From Pseudarthrobacter phenanthrenivorans (GTDB lineage Bacteria > Actinomycetota > Actinomycetes > Actinomycetales > Micrococcaceae), in assembly GCF_000813845.1 (NCBI RefSeq), contig NZ_JWTB01000031.1, positions 42,099 through 106,098 of the forward strand: 64,000 nucleotides of DNA, in the 5' to 3' direction. Made by a program: the position numbers and the translations under genes. Each line of letters begins with the position of its first letter. The first letter of the stretch is position 1. Positions 1-8,707 of this stretch are shown piece after piece. The notes below the pieces were generated by a model that was not told the origin of the DNA, searched no databases, and saw only the letters and a program-made list of their open reading frames with translations.

Positions 1-282
1 GAGGAACTCCGGCTGCACGTCGCTGACCAGGACCAGGCTGAGACCTGGGAGCTGGACGTCGAAGACCTTGGCGAACCGCAATGCCTCTTCGTAGGGGACG
101 TCCGGGCCGATGATGAGGACCTCGGGCTGTTCCTGGTTGAGGAGGGCGAACAGTTCGGCCGGGCCTGCCGGGAGGATGTCGCTCGCGATGGTCTGGACGG
201 TGCCGCGCAGTCCGTGGGCGACGGCGGCGCGCAGCTTCTGGTCGAACTCGGCGTTGGGGGAGAGGAGGACGAAGCGGCTCAC
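1..282 (-). CDS. CpaE/TadZ-like pilus localisation ATPase, N-terminal part (runs off left edge)
   Basis: Only the first 94 codons are inside the window. The GTG start (280-282) overlaps the stop of the upstream CpaB-like gene in a GTGA arrangement. The translation begins VSRFVLLSPNAEFDQKLR and continues with the receiver-like fold seen at the start of CpaE/TadZ proteins. It is clearly paralogous to the complete CpaE at 7502-8707, which starts MSRFVLITPSTDFERRVR and shares the later QPEVLIIGP-like stretch. The MinD-type ATPase part lies beyond the edge. The role is inferred from the family: polar placement of the Tad secretion machine. Confidence is good for the family, not for activity. Confidence 0.8.
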   Translation of the reverse strand, partial: MSRFVLLSPNAEFDQKLRAAVAHGLRGTVQTIASDILPAGPAELFALLNQEQPEVLIIGPDVPYEEALRFAKVFDVQLPGLSLVLVSDVQPEFL

Positions 283-1034
283 TTGTACACCGTGTCCTTC
301 CTGGCTGTTGCGGGACCGCTGTCGGTTGCGTCCAGGGGCTCCTTGGTAAGCCAAAGTTCGCCGTTGATGGAGGTGAAGATGATCTTGTTGGCGTCGACGT
401 CGCTGACGGCCACGGTTACCATAAGTGACCCCTCGGGGAGCGTGGTGTCCTGCGGATTGGTGCCGTCAGTGGGCTTGGCGCTTGGCGTTGCCTGCGGGGC
501 GCGCTGAACGGCGGTGACCAGGGCCTTGCGGATCGTGAGCTGGGTGGTGGGGTCGCCTGCTTTGGTCTTGTCTGCCCCCGCCGCGAAGATCAGGGCGATG
601 CCCACGTGGTCACCGGCTTCAATCCGCCCGCCTACGACGCGCTTCGGTTCCAGCTCGAAGGTGACTTCCTGGAGGCCTGCGGGCACTTTGACGCCGCCGG
701 TGGTTTTGGCGTCCTGCGGGGCGACGAGGCGTTCGGCGAGAAGTTGTTCGCCGGGGACGAGGTCCACTGCGGCGACGGTCCCGCCCTTCCCGTCCAGGGA
801 AGTGAGTGCGGTGGCGGCTACACCGGCGGCGGGGACGTCCTCGATAACAAGGGAGGCGGCCATGTCGTTTACCGGCGTTCCTGCGGGGATGGCTTTCTGG
901 ACCACCAGCACCTTCTTCGGGTTGGTGCTGGCCATCGCCCGGGCATCAGCGCCGTTGGCGTACACGATGATGAGGAGGGCTCCCACAAGCGCCAGGGCAA
1001 CGGCGGCCGTGCCGGCAAGCATGCGAGATTTCAC
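279..1034 (-). CDS. cpaB: CpaB/RcpC-like Flp pilus assembly protein (SAF domain), second module
   Basis: A 251-residue protein with one N-terminal membrane anchor (residues about 7-27, ending in the ANGADARAMA-type turn), followed by an SAF-like domain and a C-terminal RcpC domain. The CpaB family is thought to line or gate the outer channel of the Tad pilus apparatus; in a Gram-positive it would be anchored on the outer face of the membrane. The GTG start is supported by AGGAG six bases upstream. It is closely related to 8704-9483: both share the SADARAMA-like turn, VPAG and LVPGEQLL. It lies 38 bp after the TadG-like gene and overlaps the next gene by four bases, so it sits in an operon. 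Confidence 0.85.
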   Translation of the reverse strand: MKSRMLAGTAAVALALVGALLIIVYANGADARAMASTNPKKVLVVQKAIPAGTPVNDMAASLVIEDVPAAGVAATALTSLDGKGGTVAAVDLVPGEQLLAERLVAPQDAKTTGGVKVPAGLQEVTFELEPKRVVGGRIEAGDHVGIALIFAAGADKTKAGDPTTQLTIRKALVTAVQRAPQATPSAKPTDGTNPQDTTLPEGSLMVTVAVSDVDANKIIFTSINGELWLTKEPLDATDSGPATARKDTVYK

Positions 1035-1072
1035 GGTTTTCTCCTGGTCAAGGTAGTGCTGGAGGGGTAGTG

Positions 1073-2128
1073 CTAAAGGCCAAGGCGGACGATGGTGGCG
1101 CCGTAGGGGTCAACAGGGCCAAGGGTGTAGCCGTCGGCGAGGGAGACGTAGGTGACGAATTTGCCGATGACGCCGCGACAGTTTCCGGTGCATTGGGTTG
1201 CTGTGGTGACGCCGGTGGTCGTGGACTTGGCGCTTTGAAATTCGTAGGGGAGGCCGGTACCGCCACTGAATCTCCAGCCCGTGACGTCGAAAGCTGCGAA
1301 GGAAATCAGGCTGTAGACTGCCCCGGACCCGGTGCCGGTGATCTTGTTGAAGACCGGGAGCAGCACAATGACTTTACGTCCGGCTGTGATGTCCGCCCCC
1401 CACTTGTTGAGCGTGGCATCGCAGTTGCCTGGCGCATTGTTGCCGGGGTCGCTGCCGCCCTCGCTCACAGCCAGGTCGATGGTGCCGCCGCATTTTCCCG
1501 CGTCCTGGACCAGCCAGCCGTAGCCCCCTGACACTGCAGCCCCCGAGGGGCCGTAATTGCATGAAGCATTGGCGTTTTGGCCGTGGTCCTGAAGGAGCTG
1601 CATTGCGCCGTCGACGTAGCCTTTGACTTGGCAGATGGAAAAGGCAAGAGGGAAAGCGGTACGGCCGGCCTTGGGGCTGCCCCAAACCGCCGATGCCTTG
1701 GCGCCCACTTGCTTTGAAGGGATACCGAGAACTCCCGCGAAGAAGAGGGAGACGGAGTTTTCGGGTGCACCTGTTTGCTTTGCTGCTGTGGTGACCGAGA
1801 CAGTCCTTGCCGTCGTGTCCAACTGGATGTTGTTGACATTGCTCATGCCGTCCAAGGCGTTTTGGTTGGCCAAGGTGGCTGCGAGCGTGGACGTGGTCGA
1901 ACACATCGGGTCTGTAGCGCTCCGGGCGCACTTTTGAGCGAGGGCAATCGCGGAGGCGTCGGCGCCGTTTTGGAGCTGTGCGCGTTCCGAATAGATGACG
2001 CCGACGTCGACGGCGATAGCGACGAATCCAAGGAGCGTCAGCATCAGAACGGCGACGATGACACTTATGGCGCCGCGCTCGCCGTGCTGCCCGCTTCTCG
2101 TCCCCGTGTTTCCCCTCAGCCACCGCAC
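1073..2128 (-). CDS. TadG-like pseudopilin/minor pilus protein, second module
   Basis: I chose GTG at 2126-2128, giving 351 residues. The longer reading frame back to 2230 would lie within the tadE gene and its extra residues look non-coding. The start overlaps the end of tadE by 13 bp, as in the homologous pair at 9505/10494. Near the N-terminus a GERGAISV motif precedes a single hydrophobic helix and then YSERAQLQNGADASAIALA, the signature of putative Flp pilus-assembly TadE/G-like proteins. The rest is an exported domain containing several cysteines. A role as a minor pilus component or assembly factor is inferred from the family and the operon. Confidence 0.82.
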   Translation of the reverse strand: MRWLRGNTGTRSGQHGERGAISVIVAVLMLTLLGFVAIAVDVGVIYSERAQLQNGADASAIALAQKCARSATDPMCSTTSTLAATLANQNALDGMSNVNNIQLDTTARTVSVTTAAKQTGAPENSVSLFFAGVLGIPSKQVGAKASAVWGSPKAGRTAFPLAFSICQVKGYVDGAMQLLQDHGQNANASCNYGPSGAAVSGGYGWLVQDAGKCGGTIDLAVSEGGSDPGNNAPGNCDATLNKWGADITAGRKVIVLLPVFNKITGTGSGAVYSLISFAAFDVTGWRFSGGTGLPYEFQSAKSTTTGVTTATQCTGNCRGVIGKFVTYVSLADGYTLGPVDPYGATIVRLGL

Positions 2129-2490
2129 AGCATGACTCCTTTGCCTGTCATCGGGAACGGGCCGGCGATGCCGGTGATGGTGGACAGCGTGTACTTGATG
2201 GTGAGGGTTACCTGGTTCCCCGTGCTGCACGTAGCGGTACTGAGGGTGATGTCCGAGGTGGGGATGCTGCTGCTTACCGATGCCGCTGCATTCTTGGCGG
2301 CTGTCTTTGCAGCGGTGGGATCGTTATTGATGGCCATGACCCGGACGCCGTCGCGGGCGGCGTTAGTGAGCGTGATTTGGGCGTTGTAGGCACGACCGAA
2401 CTCGATCGTGCCCAGGACAAGCATCAAGAGGAGGGGCAGCAGGATCGCGAATTCGACGGCGGCTGCGCCCCGTTCCGAGTCGCGTTTCAC
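2116..2490 (-). CDS. TadE-like pseudopilin, second module
   Basis: Start set at GTG 2488-2490, preceded by AGAGGAGG at a normal distance. The upstream in-frame extension lacks a ribosome site and reads as low-complexity sequence. The protein of 124 residues begins VKRDSERGAAAVEFA, the TadE signature with a prepilin-peptidase-like site followed by a hydrophobic helix (about residues 12-33), then FGRAYNAQITLTNAARDGVR. TadE proteins are processed pseudopilins needed for Flp pilus assembly. It is the paralogue of 10494-10889. It lies 88 bp after the flp gene and overlaps the TadG-like gene. Confidence 0.85.
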   Translation of the reverse strand: MKRDSERGAAAVEFAILLPLLLMLVLGTIEFGRAYNAQITLTNAARDGVRVMAINNDPTAAKTAAKNAAASVSSSIPTSDITLSTATCSTGNQVTLTIKYTLSTITGIAGPFPMTGKGVMLCGG

Positions 2491-2578
2491 CTGCTGCACC
2501 TCCTCTTTGGTTTGCCTGTTTCTGCCGGGCGGTTTGCCGCCGTTTCGATATGGGGTCCGGAACGGCGGGCAGCTGAAG

Positions 2579-2782
2579 CTAGCTGGTGGGAACGGCAGTG
2601 GCGGTGGGGTGCGCGATGTCGGTGGTGACACCGGTAAAGAGGGTTCCGAGCTGGCCGCCGAGCGTGCTGACAGCGACGATGATGACAACAGCAATAAGGG
2701 CGACCATGATGCCGTACTCAACGGCGGTTGCGCCCTTTTCGCTGCGAAGGCGGATCATGATGTTGGTGTAGAGAGAAAGCAT
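2579..2782 (-). CDS. flp: Flp-type pilin, second module
   Basis: A 67-residue prepilin. ATG at 2780-2782 is supported by AGGAG five bases upstream. A short basic leader (MLSLYTNIMIRLRSEKG) is followed by the Flp cleavage motif G-ATAVEYG and one long hydrophobic helix. The prepilin peptidase would cut after the glycine, leaving a mature pilin of about 50 residues. The motif keeps the Glu and Tyr typical of Flp pilins. It is the first gene of the second Tad module, with its own 180-bp upstream gap after the lipoprotein gene. It has a longer Thr/Pro-rich C-terminal tail than the pilins at 10963 and 11322. Confidence 0.88.
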   Translation of the reverse strand: MLSLYTNIMIRLRSEKGATAVEYGIMVALIAVVIIVAVSTLGGQLGTLFTGVTTDIAHPTATAVPTS

Positions 2783-2963
2783 TTTGACTCCTGAGCGAGA
2801 CGGATTTGGCTGGCCCTGCACCAGCACTGAATCGAAGTTAGCAACGCTTGATGCGACATTTACCGGATCTTGCAGCATCCTGCGCAAAGCCTTTACCCCT
2901 TGTACGTTTCCTGCGCTTTCACTGCGTCTTTTCTATGCCTACACTGAGTCCGGACCAGTCGGT

Positions 2964-3803
2964 TTAGTCGAGGTACGTGTACCCGCCATCCGGATCTGCG
3001 GAGGTGGACATGCCTGGGAAGATGCTCTTGTCCATGAACGCGCGGCACACGCCGTCGCGTGCGGCCACCAGGAGATCCCAGTCCCGCAGTTCTGCCGCAT
3101 GCTGTGGGTTGTACCTTTGGTTGGCTTCCCGATAGCAGGAGTTAATGAAGCGGCCGCCGTCCTTGCCCTGGTATGTGATGGCAATGTTGTCGGGCCGAGC
3201 CAAAGCATTCCTGATTCCTGGCAGGTGGGAGGGGTCAACCGCGACTGTCCCACCTTGCACGGGGTAGGAGTCCGAAAACCCGGGGTGCGGTGTGAGCTGC
3301 AATGAGGTGCCCGGAAGGACTTCCTGTTCGATGTGGAAGTGAGCTAGTTCCACCCCGCACCAGTCACCTTTTCGACCCGGCCCAAGAAGGCCGTCGCAAA
3401 GCGTATTCGGTGACTCCCAAAGCGCATAAAGTCCGAACGTCGCCTCCCAAACAGAGGTTGGTTGGAAGGACAGGGTTTGGGTTTCTGACGTGTTCAGTAT
3501 TTTCATCCTGTAAGCCGCCTCGACTTGTACCTCTGTGAATTCGGAGCTGCCAAAGTCCACTGGACGGGTCTTTATCCGCGAGGGTTCGTAGTCATACGCG
3601 AGGTCGAAGGTGCGGCCGTTATTGTCGCGGATATGGAATGTTCCGGAGGATCCCTGCAGAGGCAGCGGGGCCTGGGACACTGAGGAGGTTTCTGAAGAAC
3701 GAGGCTTCTCCGGCGGGCGAATCCGCTCGGGCGCCCCCTGGGCTAGGCAGCCGCTCAAGGCGCTGGATACAACGAGTGCCACGACGAATCTGCCAACCTT
3801 CAT
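2964..3803 (-). CDS. Lipoprotein of unknown function between two Tad modules
   Basis: Start ATG 3801-3803 follows GGAGGAAGAG. The 279-residue product has a lipoprotein signal: basic MKVGR, hydrophobic VVALVVSSAL, and lipobox LSGC with the acylated Cys at residue 19. A Pro/Ser-rich linker follows, then a folded domain with about four further cysteines (TLCDG, DWCGVE, NSCYRE, GVCRAF) that could form disulfides outside the cell. I recognise no family. It sits after the terminator of the main Tad operon and before a second flp gene, so a role on the cell surface with the pili is possible but only inferred. Its codon use is less GC-biased than that of the backbone genes. Confidence 0.7.
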   Translation of the reverse strand: MKVGRFVVALVVSSALSGCLAQGAPERIRPPEKPRSSETSSVSQAPLPLQGSSGTFHIRDNNGRTFDLAYDYEPSRIKTRPVDFGSSEFTEVQVEAAYRMKILNTSETQTLSFQPTSVWEATFGLYALWESPNTLCDGLLGPGRKGDWCGVELAHFHIEQEVLPGTSLQLTPHPGFSDSYPVQGGTVAVDPSHLPGIRNALARPDNIAITYQGKDGGRFINSCYREANQRYNPQHAAELRDWDLLVAARDGVCRAFMDKSIFPGMSTSADPDGGYTYLD

Positions 3804-3896
3804 CTCTTCCTCCAAAGAACGCCGGCGGTCGATGGACCGGCGGCTGCCAGCCGCTCGCTTTCAGGGTCGGCTGGGATTCTGTGATCTTCAACCAAA

Positions 3897-3929
3897 GGAC
3901 CCCCTCGGTTCTGGGTGCCGAGGGGGTCC
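3897..3929 (-). terminator. Intrinsic terminator of the main Tad operon
   Basis: Perfect 12-bp stem (GGACCCCCTCGG at 3897-3908 pairing with CCGAGGGGGTCC at 3918-3929) with a 9-base loop. It lies 37 bp after the stop of the flp gene. On the minus strand it is followed by TTTGG, a short T stretch. Confidence 0.75.
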
Positions 3930-3966
3930 GGTCTTTGTGGCGCCGGAGCGCTTTAGGAGGAGCTGA

Positions 3967-4182
3967 TTATGGGATTCCCAGCGCAGAACTTAGCGTGGTG
4001 GCTAGGTTCTGGTAATGAAGGTTTAAGGCTTGCCCAAAGGCAGCGACGCCGATGACCAGAGCCATAGCCAGGAATGCAACCAATATTCCGTATTCGGTAG
4101 CGGTTGCTCCGCGTTGGTCTGTTACCAGCGCTCGCAGAGAGAGGGCCCTTCGGCTTAGAAAGTCCTGAATACGATTCAACAT
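3967..4182 (-). CDS. flp: Flp-type pilin at the end of the main Tad operon
   Basis: A 71-residue prepilin. A basic leader is followed by QRG-ATATEYG and a hydrophobic helix (about residues 30-50). The leader (about 25 residues) is longer than in the two pilins at the front of the operon and the C-terminus differs, so it may be a minor pilin. The ribosome site AGGAG lies in the 9-bp gap after the TadC stop, which ties its expression to tadC. The terminator at 3897-3929 follows directly. Confidence 0.87.
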   Translation of the reverse strand: MLNRIQDFLSRRALSLRALVTDQRGATATEYGILVAFLAMALVIGVAAFGQALNLHYQNLATTLSSALGIP

Positions 4183-4191
4183 GTCCAGCTC

Positions 4192-5067
4192 CTAGGAGAA
4201 AACTGCCATGATCTGAAGGACAGCTGGTCCGAGCAGAATGATGAAAAGTGTCGGAAGGATGAAGAAAATCAGCGGGAAGAGCATTTTCACCGGCATCTTC
4301 ATGGCATGTTCTTCCGCAAGCTGCCGGCGTTTTACGCGCATGTCCTTCGCTTGTGCCTTTAAGACGCCGGCGATGGCAATGCCGTAGGTGTCCGCCTGGA
4401 CCACGGCCCGGACGAAGGTCCTCACGGCAGGAACATCCACTCGTTCGGACAGGGCGAGATAGGCCTCCTTACGGGATCGCCCTACCTGAATGTCCTGGAG
4501 TGTCCTGATAAGTTCGTCGGCCAGGGGCCCCCTGCCATTCTCTCCAGCTCTTCCCATAGCGGTTTCAAAGCCAAGCCCTGCCTGAACCGAAATCAGCATC
4601 TGGTCGAGCGCATTTGGCAGCTCCAACCGGATCGCTTCCCGACGCTTTTGGGCGAAGTTCCGCAGGAGGATGTCGGGCAGGAAATAGGCCAGCGCCACTA
4701 TGACAATGGCGATCGCGAACCTGCCCGCTGAGGGTGCTCCCATGAAGACCAGAAGGCCCAGGAGTGCGCCCCCGAAGGCCAGCATAGGCTTCACCATCAG
4801 GAGCCGGGCAAGCGGCCATTGTTTGGGGCGCCCTGCCCCCGACAGTTGTTTATCGAGCCACGCCTCGTATCCTTTGGGCGTGATGCGCCGGGAAAAGTCG
4901 GCAAGCTGTTGGGTGACGTTTAGCGACTGGGAAGCCTGACCGGGACGACCGCCAAGGTTGGCTTTGATCCGTCGCAGACCTGCCCGATCTCCGGTGAAGG
5001 ACAGCCAGACCATTCCGGAAATGGGTACGACGATGGCCAATATTGCGGCTAATGCGATGGGTTGCAT
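4192..5067 (-). CDS. tadC: TadC-like inner-membrane platform protein (T2SF domain)
   Basis: A 291-residue membrane protein. One N-terminal helix is followed by a hydrophobic pair (around residues 85-130), the type II secretion F domain (LDQMLISVQAGLGFETAM, then GRSRKEAYLALSERV and VRTFVRAVVQADTYG), and a C-terminal pair of helices ending in a hydrophobic stretch. TadC pairs with TadB to form the platform on which the CpaF ATPase acts. The stop lies just ahead of the flp ribosome site, and the start is 9 bp after tadB. Confidence 0.88.
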   Translation of the reverse strand: MQPIALAAILAIVVPISGMVWLSFTGDRAGLRRIKANLGGRPGQASQSLNVTQQLADFSRRITPKGYEAWLDKQLSGAGRPKQWPLARLLMVKPMLAFGGALLGLLVFMGAPSAGRFAIAIVIVALAYFLPDILLRNFAQKRREAIRLELPNALDQMLISVQAGLGFETAMGRAGENGRGPLADELIRTLQDIQVGRSRKEAYLALSERVDVPAVRTFVRAVVQADTYGIAIAGVLKAQAKDMRVKRRQLAEEHAMKMPVKMLFPLIFFILPTLFIILLGPAVLQIMAVFS

Positions 5068-5076
5068 TTTTCACCC

Positions 5077-6027
5077 CTAGTACTTCGGCTTGATGATACG
5101 GCTAAGCCATAGGCCGCCGACGGAGAGGAGAGCAACAGCGGCGGCCAACATCACGAAACCGATGAACGTCGTTGTGAAGACTCGTGAGTAGGTTGGGTTG
5201 AACGTCACCAGCCCGATGAACATGAGGATTGGAAGGGCCATGAGAACCATTGCGGAGATGCGGCCCTCGGCACTGAGGGCGCGAACTTGGCCCTTGACCT
5301 GGTTGCGGTCCCGAATGGTTTCGCCCACGTGGTCCAGTACCTCAGCCAAGTCGCCACCCACTTCGCGGTGGATCTCGATGGCCTGAGCAATCCAGTAGAA
5401 GTCTTCGCTGGCAGTTCTGCGGGAAACATCAGCCATGGATTCGCCAAGGTCGCGGCCAATTCTCGTCTCATTGACAATTCTGCTGAGTTCTTCCGCCATC
5501 GGCCCCTGGTTTTCCTGAGCGGCTGCATCAATCGCCCTCAGCAGGCTGTGGCCGGCACGGAGACCACCCGAAAACATTTGCAGTGTGTCCGGGACTTCCG
5601 CGTCAAATGCTTTTCGGCGCCTTGCGATCAATAGGTTCAGGACGAGATACAGGATGAACGGTGTCAGGATGAGGGCAAGTATGCTCATGCCCAGGCCACC
5701 CAGGAAGAAGGCGGACACTGCCGCAACCAACGTGATGGCTCCAGCCATAAGCAAGTAGTCGCCGGGCTCCTTGTTGAGACCTGCCTGTTCCAGCTTTTCC
5801 CTGCTGAAGACGCTTGTAGGGCGCTTCTTTAAACCGCGGTTGAGCGCGCCAACAGCCTGGTTCGTGAGTCGGGTGAGGCTGGAGGAATGGTCGACGACGT
5901 CGGGACGCCGCCGTGACAGCGGTACGCCTGACTTGCCCTTCCAAACAAATGTGAATAGTAGACCCAAGGACACGTAGACCAGAAAGAGTCCCACCATGAA
6001 GAGAGTCACGGGAACCTCGCCGGCCAT
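5077..6027 (-). CDS. tadB: TadB-like inner-membrane platform protein (T2SF domain)
   Basis: A 316-residue protein with an N-terminal helix, two central helices (about residues 95-135), a T2SF domain (DTLQMFSGGLRAGHSLLRAI, GESMADVSRRTASEDFYWI, EIHREVGGDLAEVL) and two C-terminal helices. With TadC it forms the inner-membrane platform of the Tad pilus. The ATG start is 2 bp after the cpaF stop, so translation is probably coupled. It has the usual length for the family. Confidence 0.88.
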   Translation of the reverse strand: MAGEVPVTLFMVGLFLVYVSLGLLFTFVWKGKSGVPLSRRRPDVVDHSSSLTRLTNQAVGALNRGLKKRPTSVFSREKLEQAGLNKEPGDYLLMAGAITLVAAVSAFFLGGLGMSILALILTPFILYLVLNLLIARRRKAFDAEVPDTLQMFSGGLRAGHSLLRAIDAAAQENQGPMAEELSRIVNETRIGRDLGESMADVSRRTASEDFYWIAQAIEIHREVGGDLAEVLDHVGETIRDRNQVKGQVRALSAEGRISAMVLMALPILMFIGLVTFNPTYSRVFTTTFIGFVMLAAAVALLSVGGLWLSRIIKPKY

Positions 6028-6029
6028 GA

Positions 6030-7505
6030 CTACCTGCCCCTTATGGTGTCAGCACCGAAAATGTGTGGCGAAACGCGGATGCCGAGTTCGTGGAAGCGGT
6101 CAGTAAAGCGGGGACGGACGCCGGTAGGAATGGGCTTCCCCAGGAACCTCCCGCTGGCATCAATGCCGGCTGCGTAGTCGAAGACGAAAGCGTCCTGAAG
6201 CGTGACGATGTCCCCTTCCATGCCTTGGACCTCGGTTATATGGGTAACCCGTCGGGTGCCATCGCGGAGCCTCGAGATGTGGACGATGAGGTTCACGGCA
6301 GATGCCACTTGCTCCCTTACGGCTCGCAGCGGCAGGTCCATTCCCGCCATCAGAACCAACGTCTCCAGTCGCGCAATGGCATCGCGCGGTGAATTCGCGT
6401 GAACAGTGGAGAGGGACCCGTCGTGCCCAGTGTTCATGGCTTGGAGCATGTCCAGGCACTCGCCGCCGCGGACTTCGCCGACAACTATGCGGTCAGGACG
6501 CATGCGGAGGGAATTCCTCACCAGGTCTCTGATGGCTATTTCCCCCTTGCCCTCAATGTTTGCGGGCCGGCTCTCGAGGCGGACAACGTGGTCCTGCTGG
6601 AGTTGCAGCTCGACGGCGTCCTCAATAGTGACGATGCGGTCAGAAGCAGGGATGAAAGACGAAAGTGCATTGAGCAGCGTCGTCTTGCCGGTCCCCGTGC
6701 CGCCGGAAACGATGATGTTCATTCGTGCCAGGACACAAGCTTGGAGGAGTTCAGCCATTTCCGGAGAAAGGCTCCCGAAGGCGATTAGCTTGTCAACGGT
6801 AAGGGCATCCCCGCCAAACTTCCTGATGGTCAGGGCTGGTCCATTAACAGCCAACGGTGGAATGATCGCATTGACGCGGGAACCGTCAGCCAGCCGAGCA
6901 TCCACGAGAGGTGATGACTCGTCAATACGCCGGCCCACCTTCGACACAATGCGTTCAATCACGCGGCGCAACGCTTCGTCCGAGGCGAACTTGGTATCGG
7001 TGAGCGTCAACTTCCCGGCGCGTTCAATGTAGACCTGGTCGAAGCGGTTGACCATGACTTCCGTAATGCTCGGGTCGTCCAGAAAGCGCTGGATCGGGCC
7101 GTGTCCAAGAACGTCATCGATGATTTCCCGGATCAGCCGCTGCCGCTCTGCCGACGTCAGCGGGACCTGTTCTTCATCCACCACGCTCTTCAACTCATCT
7201 TTCACGTACTGGTGAAGTTCGCTTTCCTCAAGCGATGAGTCTGTGATGCGTGCGCCCAGGCGCTCATACAGCGACTGACTGGCGCGTTCCTTAAGCGAGC
7301 TGAGAGCGCTGCTGGCAACAGCTGCTGTTGGTGCGAGCTCAACAACTACAGCCGCCTCAGCCGACTTGGCCTCGTGGATTCGTCCCAACGTTGCCGGTTC
7401 CGGGACGGCAGCATGGTGTGCGAACGGATTAGCCTGCTCCGGCTCCGCCGTTGACAGTTCCGGCTCCGTGCCCCTCATCTTTTCGAGCCTGCGTGAAAGG
7501 TTCAC
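6030..7505 (-). CDS. cpaF: CpaF/TadA secretion ATPase
   Basis: This is the hexameric ATPase that powers Flp pilus assembly. The 491-residue protein has a variable N-terminal region rich in Ala/Glu (1-110), the CpaF N-domain, then Walker A GGTGTGKTT (268-276), an Asp box (IVTIEDAVELQL), Walker B region RPDRIVVGEVRGGE and the His box TGHDGSLSTVHAN. All expected nucleotide-binding elements are present. The GTG start overlaps the cpaE stop by four bases (GTGA). In the cell it acts on the cytoplasmic face of the TadB/TadC platform. Confidence 0.93.
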   Translation of the reverse strand: MNLSRRLEKMRGTEPELSTAEPEQANPFAHHAAVPEPATLGRIHEAKSAEAAVVVELAPTAAVASSALSSLKERASQSLYERLGARITDSSLEESELHQYVKDELKSVVDEEQVPLTSAERQRLIREIIDDVLGHGPIQRFLDDPSITEVMVNRFDQVYIERAGKLTLTDTKFASDEALRRVIERIVSKVGRRIDESSPLVDARLADGSRVNAIIPPLAVNGPALTIRKFGGDALTVDKLIAFGSLSPEMAELLQACVLARMNIIVSGGTGTGKTTLLNALSSFIPASDRIVTIEDAVELQLQQDHVVRLESRPANIEGKGEIAIRDLVRNSLRMRPDRIVVGEVRGGECLDMLQAMNTGHDGSLSTVHANSPRDAIARLETLVLMAGMDLPLRAVREQVASAVNLIVHISRLRDGTRRVTHITEVQGMEGDIVTLQDAFVFDYAAGIDASGRFLGKPIPTGVRPRFTDRFHELGIRVSPHIFGADTIRGR

Positions 7506-8707
7506 TGAACTACCGCCCTTCGGTGCAACTTCTTATGTGGTCTTGCTTCCCAATTTGGCTTGAACCGCTCCACCAGGAGCCTTAAGCCTTTGGCGGCCGA
7601 ATCCCGGCTCCCGTCCTGGAGGACTGGCACACCCTTGTTGGTTGAAAACGGAAGCGATTTGGATCTTGGAAGGACTACGTCAACGGGCGCTCCAATGGTT
7701 GCTTCAACATCCTGAAGGGTCAGGCCGCTCCTGCGATCCGCCATATTGAGAACGACGTGACGTCCTTCCGGGAGAAGATTGAGCTCGGAGAGGATCTGGT
7801 TCCCCGTTCGCAGACCCCTGATGCTCGGCACGTCCATCCCGCAAATCCAGACGGCATCGGAAGCTAGTTCCAGAGTGGCGAGCACATGTTCGCCGAGTCC
7901 TGGTGCAGTGTCCACGACGACGTACTGGAATTCCTGCCGTAGCTGGGAGAGGAGGTGGCTAACGTTTTCTCCACTGATCCTGTCCATCTCGACTGGATTT
8001 TTTGGCGCACACAGTGCGTATATCCCGGCAGGATGAACTGTCAGATACGTCTTCAGGACCATCGAGTCCTGACTTGCGGCTCCCACCACTGCGTCGGTGA
8101 TGGTGTGCTCAGGTTCCAGCATCAGGCCGCTCGCCACGTCTCCAAACTGGAGATCAAGGTCCACGATCACCACGCCCATCGGTGCGATCTTGCCGAGTCC
8201 GACGGCGATGTTAGTAGCGACTGTCGTCTTCCCCACCCCGCCCTTCGGGGATATCACCGCTATGATTCGTCCGCCCGCGGCGTGCTCATGATGTTCGGAG
8301 CTGCTTGGCGCCAGGCCCCGCCGGCGGCCAGCCGAGGCCAGGCTGGCCCGCTCAACGATGATGCGGATGTGGTCCACATCTGCGGCTGGATCCAGCAGGT
8401 CACGAATACCTGCCCTCATGGCCTGTATTGCGACGTCTGACGATTCGCCGGCAACGAGGATCATACTGATCTCCGGGTACTGCAGGTCCATTACTGCGGC
8501 GAACTTCAGAGCGTCGTCGGCAGGCAGGCCCGGACCGAGGATGAAGACTTCCGGCGGTTCCCCGAGGAGCTGTCCCAGGACTTCCTCCGGCCCCTGGGGG
8601 AGATAGTCGGCTTGAAAGTACTGAAGGGAACCCGGCATACCTGCCGTGGCCATACGGACCCTTCGTTCGAAATCCGTGCTCGGTGTGATGAGTACGAAGC
8701 GGCTCAT
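7502..8707 (-). CDS. cpaE: CpaE/TadZ-like MinD-family ATPase
   Basis: 401 residues. The N-terminal receiver-like domain (1-125) lacks an obvious phosphorylation site and is followed by a linker and a MinD/ParA-type ATPase with the deviant Walker A KGGVGKTT (155-162), then VIVDLDLQFGD and VVVDTAPGLGEH. CpaE/TadZ proteins place the Tad machine at a cell pole. The ATG overlaps the cpaB stop by four bases. A paralogue begins at 282. Confidence 0.9.
   Translation of the reverse strand: MSRFVLITPSTDFERRVRMATAGMPGSLQYFQADYLPQGPEEVLGQLLGEPPEVFILGPGLPADDALKFAAVMDLQYPEISMILVAGESSDVAIQAMRAGIRDLLDPAADVDHIRIIVERASLASAGRRRGLAPSSSEHHEHAAGGRIIAVISPKGGVGKTTVATNIAVGLGKIAPMGVVIVDLDLQFGDVASGLMLEPEHTITDAVVGAASQDSMVLKTYLTVHPAGIYALCAPKNPVEMDRISGENVSHLLSQLRQEFQYVVVDTAPGLGEHVLATLELASDAVWICGMDVPSIRGLRTGNQILSELNLLPEGRHVVLNMADRRSGLTLQDVEATIGAPVDVVLPRSKSLPFSTNKGVPVLQDGSRDSAAKGLRLLVERFKPNWEARPHKKLHRRAVVQ

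Noticed and set aside
2491..2721. Longer tadE start in the second module
   Set aside because: The added N-terminus is Ser/Pro-rich, overlaps flp, and lacks a ribosome site, whereas GTG 2490 has a strong one.
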